DNA from: Bacteroidota bacterium
GTDB lineage: Bacteria > Bacteroidota > Bacteroidia > Bacteroidales > JAGONC01
Assembly (NCBI GenBank): GCA_026391695.1
Contig: JAPLDP010000042.1
Location: 16,987 to 80,986, forward strand
DNA: 64,000 bases
Direction of reading: 5' to 3'
A model generated the notes under the pieces. It made no database searches and was not told the DNA's origin. It saw nothing but the letters and a program-made list of their open reading frames with translations. The position numbers and the translations under genes are program-made. Every line of letters begins with the position of its first letter. The stretch's first letter is position 1. Shown here one piece after another: positions 1 through 9,764 of this stretch.

Positions 1-506
1 GATATGCCTATATTCCGCCATCACCTTTTCAAATAAAGGACTGGGAGAAGTATGATGTGTCGCGTTATGTCGACCCGGGATGTATTTCGCCAAATGAGGG
101 TTTCCGCACTGTTGACCCACCTGAGGATATTGAGCATGGAACTATTGCCAAAGACTTAGAACTGCTGGTAAAAGAAAAGGATACATCCCGAACAGTTTTT
201 CTGTTTCATTCTCCACCGTATCGTACACTTTTAGACCGTGCTGCCCTCGATGGTGTGATGTTCGAGCATGTCCCTCTCGATGTCCATGTGGGAAGTATTG
301 CCATTAAACGCTTTATTGAAAAATACCAGCCACTCGTCACCATGCATGGGCATATTCATGAGTCATCAAGACTTACCGGACAGTGGCGGGAACGTATAGG
401 ACAGACATTCGCATTTAATGCGGCTATTGATACGCCTCACCTTTCGCTGATAAAATTTGATTTCAATGATCCCTCTTCATCTGAAAGAATTGTACTGGAT
501 ATATGA
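1..506 (+). CDS. Metallophosphoesterase (calcineurin-like), 5' truncated by window edge
   Basis: C-terminal part of a calcineurin-like phosphoesterase. The reading frame is open back to the first bases of the window, so the true start lies outside; the GTG at 57 is internal. Two metal-site motifs of the family are visible: HSPPY and, further on, GHIHES (the GHxH motif). The upstream GDxxD and GNHE blocks would lie before the window. It probably hydrolyses a phosphoester or cyclic nucleotide; substrate unknown. No signal peptide can be judged. guaA follows after 36 bp on the same strand but has its own promoter-like box. Confidence 0.8.
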   Translation, partial: YAYIPPSPFQIKDWEKYDVSRYVDPGCISPNEGFRTVDPPEDIEHGTIAKDLELLVKEKDTSRTVFLFHSPPYRTLLDRAALDGVMFEHVPLDVHVGSIAIKRFIEKYQPLVTMHGHIHESSRLTGQWRERIGQTFAFNAAIDTPHLSLIKFDFNDPSSSERIVLDI

Positions 507-530
507 TTTCCCTCTCAATCCATTTTTATT

Positions 531-538
531 TATATTTG
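531..538 (+). promoter_or_regulatory. -7 element (TAnnTTTG) before guaA
   Basis: TATATTTG matches the Bacteroidota sigma-ABfr -7 consensus TAnnTTTG. It ends only 4 bases before the ATG at 543, so a transcript from it would be nearly leaderless or begin at the second in-frame ATG (552). No clear -33 element. Confidence 0.4.
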
Positions 539-542
539 TCGC

Positions 543-2072
543 ATGGAAGAGATGATTCTTATCCTGGATTTCGGCTCACAGTATACCCAATTAATTGCCA
601 GGCGCATTCGGGAATTAAATGTCTATTGTGAAATACATCCCTTTAACGCTTCAATTCAGCCAAATAATACCCTTAAAGGAATCATCCTTTCCGGCAGCCC
701 GTTTTCAGTCAGAGACACCAATTCTCCTGTGCCTGTTTTGTCCCAATTCAGAAAAAGGATTCCTATCCTGGGGATCTGCTATGGAGCACAGTATCTTGCA
801 TTAGATAATGGGGGAGAAGTTTTGCCATCCCAGATCAGGGAATATGGCCGTGCCAACCTGTCTTTTATCGACGCCCTTGACAACCTGATGAAAGGTATGC
901 ATCGGGGAAGTCAGGTATGGATGTCACATGGTGATACTATCCTCTCTGTACCCGCTGGTTTTAAGATCATTTCCAGCACCAAAGACGTCACTATTGCCGG
1001 ATTTAAAATAAAGAACGAACCTACTTATGGCATTCAGTTTCATCCGGAGGTTTACCATTCAACAGAAGGCACAGTTTTACTTAGAAATTTTGTAGTGAAT
1101 ATATGCGGTTGTTCCCAGTCTTGGACACCCGATTCATTCATCGAGACGACGGTGAAGGAACTGAAAGAGAAACTTGGGAACGACCAGGTCGTGCTCGGCT
1201 TGTCAGGAGGGGTCGATTCCACTGTAGCGGGAGTATTACTCCATAAAGCAATAGGACGGGCACTTCATTGCATTTTTATTGATAATGGTTTACTTCGTAA
1301 AAATGAATTTGAAAATGTGCTCGTTTCTTATAAACATATGGGACTTAATGTAAAAGGTATTAAGGCCGGTAAACGTTTTCTCGATGCTCTCAGGCATGTT
1401 GCGGAACCTGAAGCAAAACGGAAAATTATCGGAAAGATTTTCATTGAAATTTTCGATGAGCAAGCTCATAAAATAAAAAATGTATTCTGGCTTGCCCAGG
1501 GTACTATTTACCCTGATGTCATTGAATCTATGTCAGTTAAAGGACCATCGGCGACCATTAAATCGCATCACAATGTGGGTGGATTACCCGACATAATGAA
1601 GCTGAAGGTTATCGAACCATTAAAAAGTCTTTTTAAGGATGAGGTCCGCAAGGTAGGGCGCAACCTAGGTATCAGTAATGATCTGATTTCAAGGCATCCT
1701 TTTCCGGGACCTGGCCTTGGAATCAGAATAGTCGGTGAAATAACAACATCCAAGGTCAGAATCCTGCAGGAAGCTGACGATATATTTATCTCAGGTTTAA
1801 AGGAAGAAGGACTCTATGATAAAGTCTGGCAGGCCTTTGTATTATTGTTGCCTGTAAGTTCTGTCGGTGTTATGGGAGATGAACGGACTTACGAAAACGT
1901 AGTGGTTCTTAGATCTGTGGGATCTACAGATGGTATGACTGCCGACTGGTCGCAGTTGCCTTATGATTTTCTGGCCCGCATTTCCAATAAGATCATTAAC
2001 AATGTTAAAGGCGTTAACCGCGTGGTTTATGACATAAGTTCAAAGCCCCCGGCAACCATTGAGTGGGAATAA
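543..2072 (+). CDS. guaA: GMP synthase (glutamine-hydrolysing)
   Basis: Makes GMP from XMP, glutamine and ATP, the last step of guanine nucleotide synthesis; cytoplasmic. A class I glutamine amidotransferase domain comes first: catalytic Cys79 in GICYG and His167-Pro-Glu169. The ATP pyrophosphatase domain follows, with SGGVDS at 221-226. The C-terminal dimerisation domain contains [11 protein letters not shown] and ends KPPATIEWE as in the family. At 509 aa it is full length. The motif GICYGAQ has Ala where many homologues have Met. An alternative ATG at 552 would begin at the conserved [10 protein letters not shown]. The next gene begins at or just after its stop. Confidence 0.97.
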   Translation: MEEMILILDFGSQYTQLIARRIRELNVYCEIHPFNASIQPNNTLKGIILSGSPFSVRDTNSPVPVLSQFRKRIPILGICYGAQYLALDNGGEVLPSQIREYGRANLSFIDALDNLMKGMHRGSQVWMSHGDTILSVPAGFKIISSTKDVTIAGFKIKNEPTYGIQFHPEVYHSTEGTVLLRNFVVNICGCSQSWTPDSFIETTVKELKEKLGNDQVVLGLSGGVDSTVAGVLLHKAIGRALHCIFIDNGLLRKNEFENVLVSYKHMGLNVKGIKAGKRFLDALRHVAEPEAKRKIIGKIFIEIFDEQAHKIKNVFWLAQGTIYPDVIESMSVKGPSATIKSHHNVGGLPDIMKLKVIEPLKSLFKDEVRKVGRNLGISNDLISRHPFPGPGLGIRIVGEITTSKVRILQEADDIFISGLKEEGLYDKVWQAFVLLLPVSSVGVMGDERTYENVVVLRSVGSTDGMTADWSQLPYDFLARISNKIINNVKGVNRVVYDISSKPPATIEWE

Positions 2073-2112
2073 AACATCATCATGTTTAACTTTTAAATAT
2101 ATTCTTCTGCCT

Positions 2113-4236
2113 GTGAATAAAGGTTTGTTTTTGATCATATCCCTTTTGCTTTTCTTTATGCCTGTTGCTAACAGCCAGGACATCCCCGGCATAACGCGAT
2201 CTGACATCATCGAGGTCTATAACGGCAAGTCTTACTATATTCATTTTGTAAAACCAGGGCAAACATTATCTGCAATTTCTAAAGCATATACAGTCAGCGT
2301 TGATGTCATTAAGGCAGAGAATATTCAGCTGGGCGATGAGGTCAAACCAAACCAGATTATCAAAATTCCTGTCGGAAAGAGCCCATCCGGCAGCATTTCT
2401 GCTAAAACACAACCCGGTGAATCTCAAAATTTTATTTACCACACCGTTAAAGAAAAGGAAACATTATTCAGCCTGTCCAGAGAATATGGTGTCAGTATCG
2501 AAGAAATACGTAACTGTAATCCGGTGATCATGGAAAAAGGCCTGCTGTCAGGACAGGTTATTAAAATACCTTCAGGTCAGGATGTCGGCTTAAAAGAAAT
2601 GACTACAGAACATCAGACACCATGGCAGACACCTGGTCAGGATTCCTTGAAAGGGTATATTCAATATACCATTAAGCCCAAGGAAACCCTTTATGGCTTA
2701 TCAAAAGTGTTCCACATCTCTATTGATGAGCTGATAAAAATAAATCCCACATTAGCCAATGGTCCCAAAATCGGCCAGATCATCAGGATACCCGATAATC
2801 GCTCATCAAATGTTCAGTTTACTGAAAGTGGAAAAGACACATTGGTCTATTATATATATCATAAAACAAAAAAGAATGACACGCCGGTGAGCATTGCCGA
2901 TAAATATGGAGTCCGTCCCGATGACCTGTACTTGTTGAATCCTAACCTGGAAGAGCTCATTGAAAATAGGGAGGAAGTGAAAATCCCGGTAAAAGATTTA
3001 AATGATAATCCGCAAGCGCAGGCAGGAACTCTCTATCGTGTGACCTATAAACCACCACCCGTGGAAAAACCGTCCGCAACAGCCGTGGAATCCTCTTGTC
3101 AACCCATCATGTACAAAGGCGAAACATACAATATTGCTCTCATGATTCCATTCTATCTTGAAGAATATGACAGCATTTTAAACAATGACACTACTGTTGC
3201 GGATTACCCTTCCGATTATCCATCTTTCAGGTATATCCAGTTTTATGAAGGCGCTTTGATAGCCATCGATTCACTTGCGGAAATGGGATTTAAAAGCAAA
3301 ATTTTTGTCTACGACGTCGACGAAAATACATCTAAGACCAGGGAAGTCCTTTCTGAACCGCAACTAAAAAAAATGGATATTATCATCGGACCTTTGTTCA
3401 GAAAGAGTTTCAGTATAGTTTCTCAATTCGCCAAGGTCAATCACATTAAAATAGTAAATCCATTTTCATCAAGCGATGAAATATTGAAGGATAATCCACA
3501 GGTCTTCAAAGTCCAGCCATCCTGGCAGGGACAGTTGAAATTACTGTCTGATTATCTGATATCAGAATATCCTGGTGCGACCTTCATTATTGCCCGGCAA
3601 AATACTTATTCTCATCAGCAAGATCTCGATTACCTGAAGTCACAGTTAAACAGCCAGCTTACAGTGAAATATTTCGGTGACACTTTAAGAGTGAGGAATT
3701 ATCTGAAGGATTTAAATTATGGATTTGATAGTATAAACAGTCTTCGTAATAATATCGCTCCGACCAGGAAAAATATTGTTATCAGTTTATCTGATGACAG
3801 ATTGTTCGTAATAAAGCTGATCTCCAGCCTTATTTCCCTGCGGGAGTATTACGATATCACTTTGTTTGGTATATCAGAATGGGAAAATTTCGACCTGGAA
3901 ATTCCCTACCTGCTCAAGTTGGACCTCCATCTCTTTTCTTCAGGATTTGTGGAATACAGCAATCAAAAAGTCGAACTTTTTATTAAAAAATACCGTGAGA
4001 AATTCAAAGGAGAACCTTCTGAAGATAAATTTGCATTCGAAGGTTTTGACATCACTTACTTTTTTTTGACAGCCATCAAAACATATGGTAAAGACTTCGA
4101 AAAATGTCTTCAGTATCTGAAATTAAGCGGATTAAACTGCAATTATCATTTTATTCGACAGGATTCAGGCGGCTTTGAAAATAATGGTGTAAATATTTAT
4201 AAGTACGAGAATTATCAGCGCATAAAAGTAAACTGA
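2113..4236 (+). CDS. Secreted LysM-repeat protein with periplasmic-binding-protein-like domain
   Basis: Four LysM-type repeats occupy about residues 40-310, each with the pattern Y-x-V/I-K-x-x-E/Q-T-L and ending IKIP or IRIP. A C-terminal domain of about 370 residues then resembles type I periplasmic/leucine-binding receptors (opening YNIALMIPFYL). LysM binds peptidoglycan, so the protein is probably anchored to the wall in the periplasm; ligand and role are unknown. I chose GTG 2113 because it gives a clean signal peptide (K, then a hydrophobic stretch, then ANSQ). The frame stays open upstream to a TTG at 2059, which would overlap guaA by 14 bases. It is convergent with the lolA-like gene, 12 bp away. 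Confidence 0.85.
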   Translation: MNKGLFLIISLLLFFMPVANSQDIPGITRSDIIEVYNGKSYYIHFVKPGQTLSAISKAYTVSVDVIKAENIQLGDEVKPNQIIKIPVGKSPSGSISAKTQPGESQNFIYHTVKEKETLFSLSREYGVSIEEIRNCNPVIMEKGLLSGQVIKIPSGQDVGLKEMTTEHQTPWQTPGQDSLKGYIQYTIKPKETLYGLSKVFHISIDELIKINPTLANGPKIGQIIRIPDNRSSNVQFTESGKDTLVYYIYHKTKKNDTPVSIADKYGVRPDDLYLLNPNLEELIENREEVKIPVKDLNDNPQAQAGTLYRVTYKPPPVEKPSATAVESSCQPIMYKGETYNIALMIPFYLEEYDSILNNDTTVADYPSDYPSFRYIQFYEGALIAIDSLAEMGFKSKIFVYDVDENTSKTREVLSEPQLKKMDIIIGPLFRKSFSIVSQFAKVNHIKIVNPFSSSDEILKDNPQVFKVQPSWQGQLKLLSDYLISEYPGATFIIARQNTYSHQQDLDYLKSQLNSQLTVKYFGDTLRVRNYLKDLNYGFDSINSLRNNIAPTRKNIVISLSDDRLFVIKLISSLISLREYYDITLFGISEWENFDLEIPYLLKLDLHLFSSGFVEYSNQKVELFIKKYREKFKGEPSEDKFAFEGFDITYFFLTAIKTYGKDFEKCLQYLKLSGLNCNYHFIRQDSGGFENNGVNIYKYENYQRIKVN

Positions 4237-4248
4237 GGATACTTTTTA

Positions 4249-4893
4249 TTATCTCATATCAATGATTTCAGCTCCAGGATAATTCTCTTGTTTAAAGATG
4301 AATTTATCAGCCTCCATTGGTACATCGTGCAGGAATCGAATGACTTTATATGAATAGGTACTGCCATTCTTGTCAAAAACTGTAAAACTCAGGATTTCAT
4401 TTATCCCTTTTTCAACTTTGAGTTCGATTTTGGAGAAAGACTTACCTTCAATAGGTGTGAGGTCAATTATCTGAACAGCCTTGCCATTCTCATTTATTTC
4501 TTTGATATACTTCGATTTATAATTTTTATTATAGGATGTAAACAACTTGGAAGGCGTGATGGCGTCATTACCTTCTTCGACGTAATTGATCTGCACTTCG
4601 TTGGCGTCTTTGATGTATGTCCATACAGTTTCGCCATCGCAAATCACCTCCTGTCCGGCAATAGTCAACCTGTAGCTATTACCTTTGATAGATAGCACGC
4701 CATCCATGCTTTCGTATATACCCTGGGATTTATTTTCCATGGTGTAAGTAAACTCAAATTTCATCGAGGTGTACGATTGTGTTTTGGTCTGGATTTGGTC
4801 GAGGATGTCGGATGCTGTTTTATCCTGAGCTTTAAGGAGAGTATTAAAACAGAAAAAAATGAGGAATGACGCTATAATTGGTTGTGTTTTCAT
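4249..4893 (-). CDS. lolA: LolA-like outer-membrane lipoprotein carrier
   Basis: A 214 aa periplasmic protein with a signal peptide (first ~22 residues, cleavage after LLKAQ). The LolA-type unclosed beta-barrel pattern includes ASDILDQIQTKTQSYTSMKF near the N-terminus and strands around GVLSIKGNSYRL and ICDGETVWTY. By family knowledge it carries lipoproteins from the inner to the outer membrane. Its start overlaps the ftsK stop by four bases, so the two are translationally coupled; I recall this gene pair from other Bacteroidota genomes. Sequence divergence from proteobacterial LolA is high, so the call rests on fold pattern and context. Confidence 0.8.
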   Translation of the reverse strand: MKTQPIIASFLIFFCFNTLLKAQDKTASDILDQIQTKTQSYTSMKFEFTYTMENKSQGIYESMDGVLSIKGNSYRLTIAGQEVICDGETVWTYIKDANEVQINYVEEGNDAITPSKLFTSYNKNYKSKYIKEINENGKAVQIIDLTPIEGKSFSKIELKVEKGINEILSFTVFDKNGSTYSYKVIRFLHDVPMEADKFIFKQENYPGAEIIDMR

Positions 4894-7298
4894 TTGGAAT
4901 CCTTAGTTTGGCCGAAATCTCTCAAATAGTGTTCCAATTCCATTTCGGTTTTAACTTTAACTTCGCGCGCTTTGCTGCCTTCAAAAGGTCCAACGATGCC
5001 GGCAGCTTCAAGCTGGTCTATGATACGTCCGGCACGGTTATAACCGAGTTTAAGTTTTCTCTGAAGCAGGGAAGTGGAACCATGCTGATATTGAACGACC
5101 AGCCTGGCGCCATCTTCGAAGAGTTCATCGCGTTCAGTGGGATCGAAATCCTTATTGGGTTCATCTTTTTCATCGAAATATTCGGGCAGGTCAAAAGCGG
5201 TCGGGTAACCTCTTTGTGATCCGATATATTCTGATACCCTTTCCACTTCTTCAATATCAACATAGGCACATTGGAGACGCACCAGGTCACTGCCTGTACC
5301 TATCAACATGTCGCCACGGCCGATAAGTTGTTCGGCCCCATTTGAATCGAGAATGGTGCGGGAATCGATTTTTGAGATAACACGGAATGCAATGCGCGTT
5401 GGAAAATTCGCTTTTATTAATCCGGTGATGATATTTACCGATGGACGCTGTGTGGCAATGATGAGATGAATGCCAATAGCCCTTGATAATTGCGCCAGGC
5501 GCGTGAGGGGTGTCTCTATTTCTTTGCCGGCCGTGATGATAAGGTCGGCAAATTCATCGACGACAACGACAATATATGGGAGGAATCTATGCCCCTCATT
5601 TGGATTGAGCTTTCTGGTCAGGAATTTTGCATTATACTCTTGTATGTTCCTGACCCCTGCATCCCGAAGGAGATCATAACGACTGTCCATCTCGATGCTC
5701 AGACTATGCAATGTTCTGACGACCTGCCTGATGTCGGTAATGATCGCATCTTCAAGGTCAGGCAGTTTGGCGAGAAAATGCCGCTCAATTTTAGCAAAAA
5801 GCGAAAGCTCAACCTTTTTAGGATCGACGAGGATAAATTTTAACTGCGAAGGATGCTTTTTATAAAGAAGTGATGTGATGATCGTATTTAATCCGACGGA
5901 TTTACCCTGGCCAGTGGCACCAGCCATCAGGATATGCGGCATCTTGGTCAGATCGGCAATATAACTTTCATTCGATATCGTCTTCCCAAGCCCAAATGGC
6001 AGGGCATATTTTGAAGTCTGGAAACGTTCGGATGACAGAATCGATTTGATGGATACAACCTCCGGATTCTGATTGGGTACTTCAATGCCAATAGTTCCTT
6101 TTCCCGGCAAAGGCGCTATTATCCTGATACCAAGAGCAGCCAGGCTGAGAGCAATGTCATCTTCAAGATTTTTTATCTTGGAAATGCGTACACCGGGAGG
6201 AGGAATAATCTCATAGAGTGTCACAGCAGGGCCTATCGTGGCCTTGATCTTGTCAATACTTATGTCATAATTATTCAGCGTCTCAACGATACGGTTTTTA
6301 TTGGCTTCGAGTTCCTCTTTACGGACACCTATATTGCTCTCACCATAGTCATTCAATAAATCCAACGGAGGATATTTATAATCACGAAGATCTAAAAGTG
6401 GATCATATTCCGAATCCAATGATCCATATTCGCCTTCTTTTGGGAAATCAGAGTCTGTGAAGTTCTTCTCGATCTCAGAACTCTCCAGTTCAAGATCAAT
6501 GCCGCCCGGTGAGTCATTATGGTCTGTTATTACCGGAACACTTGATCCGGCGCTAAGATCCTGGACACCAGTTACCCGTGCTTCAGCGCTATCAAACGGA
6601 ATATTTATAGGTCTGTTTTCTTCGGGAGACTCCTCATTGTTTTCTGATAGTGATTTTTTCTTCCTCAAATGGAAAGGAAAATTAAAGGCAACAATCAGAA
6701 AACAAATAAAAACAAACGCCTGAAGGAATCCTGTTCCTATATTCCCCAAAATGCCCCGAAACCATCCGTTGGCTTGATATCCAAAAGTACCTCCCAGTAT
6801 CAGTAAGGAATCCGATTTCTGAAAAATAAAACCAAGGGTAATCGATATCCATAACATGCCAAAAATAGAATATGCGATTGGTGTGCCGGCCCTCAGGTTA
6901 GGTTTTAATAAAAGTTTAATACCTAAAAAAATCAAGATAAGAATGAACAGATAAGAGGAGATGCCAAACCAACCTTTTATGAAAAGATGCGACAGAGCAG
7001 CTCCCAGTCTTCCAGTCCAGTTTTGAACCTCTATGGAGTCATCAAATAAAATACGACCAAGAGAGATATCTGAAAAGGTGTCATCTGGATTATTACTGAA
7101 CCATCCTAGTAAATAAGATGTAAAACCAAAAAACAGGAAAAAAGCTAAAAGAAAGCAGAAAGCACCGATCATTTTTTTTATCCTATCACTCCGCCCGGAT
7201 TTTCCGCTTTCTGATTGTTTTGAAGATCGCTTTTTGCTGTTATTATTTTTTTCTTTCTGTAATATATTCTTTTTTAAAGTATTCTGATTTGGGGGCAT
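4890..7298 (-). CDS. ftsK: DNA translocase FtsK/SpoIIIE
   Basis: Motor protein that clears chromosome DNA from the closing septum and promotes dimer resolution. Order of parts: a basic, Ser/Lys/Asn-rich cytoplasmic N-terminus; four or five membrane helices (about 45-210); a short acidic linker (210-300), far shorter than in E. coli; the alpha/beta RecA-like motor with Walker A at 460-467 (GATGQGKS, Lys466) and Walker B VVVVDEFADL; and a C-terminal gamma winged helix (STSLLQRKLKLGYNRAGRI) that would read KOPS-like signals. At 802 aa it is typical for Bacteroidota. It is the first gene of the ftsK-lolA pair. Confidence 0.97.
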   Translation of the reverse strand: MPPNQNTLKKNILQKEKNNNSKKRSSKQSESGKSGRSDRIKKMIGAFCFLLAFFLFFGFTSYLLGWFSNNPDDTFSDISLGRILFDDSIEVQNWTGRLGAALSHLFIKGWFGISSYLFILILIFLGIKLLLKPNLRAGTPIAYSIFGMLWISITLGFIFQKSDSLLILGGTFGYQANGWFRGILGNIGTGFLQAFVFICFLIVAFNFPFHLRKKKSLSENNEESPEENRPINIPFDSAEARVTGVQDLSAGSSVPVITDHNDSPGGIDLELESSEIEKNFTDSDFPKEGEYGSLDSEYDPLLDLRDYKYPPLDLLNDYGESNIGVRKEELEANKNRIVETLNNYDISIDKIKATIGPAVTLYEIIPPPGVRISKIKNLEDDIALSLAALGIRIIAPLPGKGTIGIEVPNQNPEVVSIKSILSSERFQTSKYALPFGLGKTISNESYIADLTKMPHILMAGATGQGKSVGLNTIITSLLYKKHPSQLKFILVDPKKVELSLFAKIERHFLAKLPDLEDAIITDIRQVVRTLHSLSIEMDSRYDLLRDAGVRNIQEYNAKFLTRKLNPNEGHRFLPYIVVVVDEFADLIITAGKEIETPLTRLAQLSRAIGIHLIIATQRPSVNIITGLIKANFPTRIAFRVISKIDSRTILDSNGAEQLIGRGDMLIGTGSDLVRLQCAYVDIEEVERVSEYIGSQRGYPTAFDLPEYFDEKDEPNKDFDPTERDELFEDGARLVVQYQHGSTSLLQRKLKLGYNRAGRIIDQLEAAGIVGPFEGSKAREVKVKTEMELEHYLRDFGQTKDSK

Positions 7299-7376
7299 TC
7301 CAAAAAAATTCTCTTATAGTGAATCCTGAGACTGCAAAATTAATAAAAAATGACTGACGATTGACGGCACCTTGTA

Positions 7377-8069
7377 TCACATATCCCCACCACCAAACAT
7401 ATTTTTCAGCTCTTCTTCAGTAACCTGTTTATAACCCTCAGGGACTACAAATTCCTTCTTCTTTAGTTTGCATTTGGTAACAGAAGTTGCTGTAAAAACC
7501 ATTGAAATCCTGTCTTCATTTACAGTAAATGCGAGAGGGAAACCATCTAATGTTCTGTAATCACCGTCAAAATTCAATTCCTTACCGGGAAGTTTATCCG
7601 TATAGAATACGATCACTTTATTTTCTTTTCCATTTTTATTTTTGGTGATTATTTCAGCCTGTTTGCAAATATAACCCGCTATTTCTTTGGTTTGATCCAG
7701 ATAATTGACTACCGGGGCAGGCTCCTCGGCATTCTTTTTCTCTATCTCCTCTTTCGAAGAAATAATTATAAATTTCTGCCCCATCACATCAAGAAGCGTT
7801 GAGCGCGTTCCGGCTTGGGCATCCGTCATTTCAGTCTGGTTTGCCATGCCTCCGGAAATCTCTGATTTTTTCATGCTACCCATGATGTAAGTGGTCATCT
7901 CTTTTGGCAGGGCAGCACGGATAGATGCATCAAATTTTGCACTGTCAGGATACGAAATCCCGTACTTAATAACACCACTGAATGGTTTTTTTGATACCTG
8001 TCCATTCGATAAAGACCATGCACAAACAACCAGTAAAACTGTAACTAAAAGAAATCGTAATGTCTTCAT
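7377..8069 (-). CDS. Secreted protein of unknown function (DUF4412/GLPGLI-like)
   Basis: About 230 aa starting MKTLRFLLV, with a clear signal peptide ending SLSNGQ. The upstream in-frame ATG at 8114 lies inside a repeat array and is unlikely. The body is a beta-rich pattern: GVIKYGISYPD, a middle segment TLLDVMGQKFIIIS, then AGYICKQAEI and a segment like FYTDKLPGKELNFDG. This layout recalls the DUF4412 and GLPGLI groups of periplasmic Bacteroidota proteins, whose function is not established. A Met- and Gly-rich tail (MFGGGDM) ends it. It sits between lepB and ftsK on the same strand. Confidence 0.6.
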   Translation of the reverse strand: MKTLRFLLVTVLLVVCAWSLSNGQVSKKPFSGVIKYGISYPDSAKFDASIRAALPKEMTTYIMGSMKKSEISGGMANQTEMTDAQAGTRSTLLDVMGQKFIIISSKEEIEKKNAEEPAPVVNYLDQTKEIAGYICKQAEIITKNKNGKENKVIVFYTDKLPGKELNFDGDYRTLDGFPLAFTVNEDRISMVFTATSVTKCKLKKKEFVVPEGYKQVTEEELKNMFGGGDM

Positions 8070-8087
8070 AATTAATAAATAATAATT

Positions 8088-8113
8088 GATCATTGATCGT
8101 TGATCATTGTTCA
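8088..8113 (-). repeat. CAATGAT heptad tandem array downstream of lepB
   Basis: On the minus strand three or four consecutive 7-base units occur (CAATGAT, CAACGAT, CAATGAT and a degenerate unit) directly after the lepB stop. The same unit occurs after coaE (15234) and at the end of the Nudix gene (38588). Confidence 0.7.
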
Positions 8114-8116
8114 AAA

Positions 8117-9625
8117 TTATTGTATACTGCGCAATAATTTATTCCATCTTACCTTTCCGGAGAATAAAGATTTGTTCTTAGCGAGTGATAACCAGACAAA
8201 AACAGCTTTCCCGACAACATGATCTTCGGGGACATATCCCCAGAACCTTGAGTCAGCAGAGTTATGCCGATTATCACCCATCATCCAGTAATAATTCATT
8301 TTAAAGGTGTATCTATCACTCTGTTTCCCATTGATAAATATTTTGTCATTTCTTATTTCCATCTGATTATCTTCGAAGACACGGATGATGCGCTCATACA
8401 AAGGAAGATTTGTAATGGTAAGGGGAACAGTCATCCCTGCTTTCGGTATAAGGAGTGGGCCAAAATTATCCTCATTCCACTTGAAGTTTGAATCATAGGG
8501 GAAAATATGTGGAGCCCAATCACCTTTAGGATAGTTGACTTTTTTGAAATTGATTACGTTCGGGTAGGTTTTTATTTCTTCCACTGCCATGTCAGTCAAA
8601 GTTATTAGGAACTGATTCTTGCTCAGCGGCTTAATTTCTTCGGTAACATCGAGTTTGGCAAGATTTCTCGGATTAACAGGAGTACCGTTTGTTTCAACAA
8701 TATATTTGTACTCCTTTTTACCAGGCGTTACAAGCTCCTTACCGTTAATGAAGATAACCTGGTCTTTTATTTCCAAGGTGTCACCCGGAATCCCGATACA
8801 GCGTTTGATATAGTTTTCCCGCTTGTCAACAGGTCGATAAATGACGTTTCCAAAGTTATACGAATCGCTCCATATCCTGTCTCTTCCAAATTGACGGACA
8901 AGGGCATAGTAATCGGGATTCTGGACTTTTAATGCCACTGTATCACCATTAGGATAATTAAACACCACAACATCATTGTTGTGTATTTTTTCAAGTCCGG
9001 GAAAGCGGTAATACTTAAATTTAATCCATTCCAGGTATGATTTGCTGGTTTTGGAAAGAGGCATGGTATTATGGACAAAAGGGAAGGATAGGGGTGTGTT
9101 GGGAATTTTTGGACCGTAATTGATCTTGCTCACAAATAGAAAATCTCCGACAAGAAGAGTTTTTTCCATCGAAGAGGTTGGGATAGTATAGGCTTCAATA
9201 AGGAATGTCCTGATTATCGTAGCGGCGACAACAGCAAAGATGATTGCATCTACCCACTCTCTCGTGGCAGTCTTCTTTATCTTCGGTCGCTTATCAGGAT
9301 CCAGAAACTGTTCTTTGCTTGAGACGCCCAAATAGGGCAGATACAGAAAAGGAAAAAGGACTGCAAGAGCCTGATGACCTATATCGAACTTCTTGTAACA
9401 TTTTGCCAGTTCAACAATCATCAGCATGACCATGAAGGCATTGATAAATGGAATGAGAAGAAAGATATACCACCACCATGGTTTTTTAATTATCCGGAGC
9501 CATATATAATAATTATAAAATGGAATAACCGAGCTCCATCCATGAAAACCAGCTCGTTCAAAGATATTCCAGGCAAAAATTGGGAAGAATAGAAAAATCA
9601 CAATGAGTAACAGGGTCAGGTCCAT
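8117..9625 (-). CDS. lepB: Signal peptidase I with N-terminal membrane domain and long insertion
   Basis: Cleaves signal peptides of exported proteins. An N-terminal membrane region of three or four helices (1-110, WWWYIFLLIPF) resembles the small DUF5684-type domain. It is followed by the SPase I core: transmembrane helix near 130-148, catalytic Ser152 in PTSSME, general base Lys274 in YIKRCIG, then GIPGDTLEI, and near the C-terminus GDNRHNSADSRFWG. Roughly 150 residues separate the GDTLEI box from the GDNRHNS box, much longer than in E. coli LepB; the insert is a known feature of Bacteroidota enzymes. A heptad repeat array lies just after its stop. Confidence 0.95.
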   Translation of the reverse strand: MDLTLLLIVIFLFFPIFAWNIFERAGFHGWSSVIPFYNYYIWLRIIKKPWWWYIFLLIPFINAFMVMLMIVELAKCYKKFDIGHQALAVLFPFLYLPYLGVSSKEQFLDPDKRPKIKKTATREWVDAIIFAVVAATIIRTFLIEAYTIPTSSMEKTLLVGDFLFVSKINYGPKIPNTPLSFPFVHNTMPLSKTSKSYLEWIKFKYYRFPGLEKIHNNDVVVFNYPNGDTVALKVQNPDYYALVRQFGRDRIWSDSYNFGNVIYRPVDKRENYIKRCIGIPGDTLEIKDQVIFINGKELVTPGKKEYKYIVETNGTPVNPRNLAKLDVTEEIKPLSKNQFLITLTDMAVEEIKTYPNVINFKKVNYPKGDWAPHIFPYDSNFKWNEDNFGPLLIPKAGMTVPLTITNLPLYERIIRVFEDNQMEIRNDKIFINGKQSDRYTFKMNYYWMMGDNRHNSADSRFWGYVPEDHVVGKAVFVWLSLAKNKSLFSGKVRWNKLLRSIQ

Positions 9626-9764
9626 AAAAAGGTAATATTTGATTTATAAAGTAAAGCCTAATAAATGAAATTATTTTATTCTTTCTGTTAAATTATGTTA
9701 AAGTTTTCATTGACAGACAATTTACAATATTTTTATGAGCATATCCGGAATGTGATTTTCGGGA

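Noticed and set aside
4878..5219. Plus-strand frame opposite ftsK
   Set aside because: It is the antisense shadow of conserved ftsK C-terminal coding sequence.
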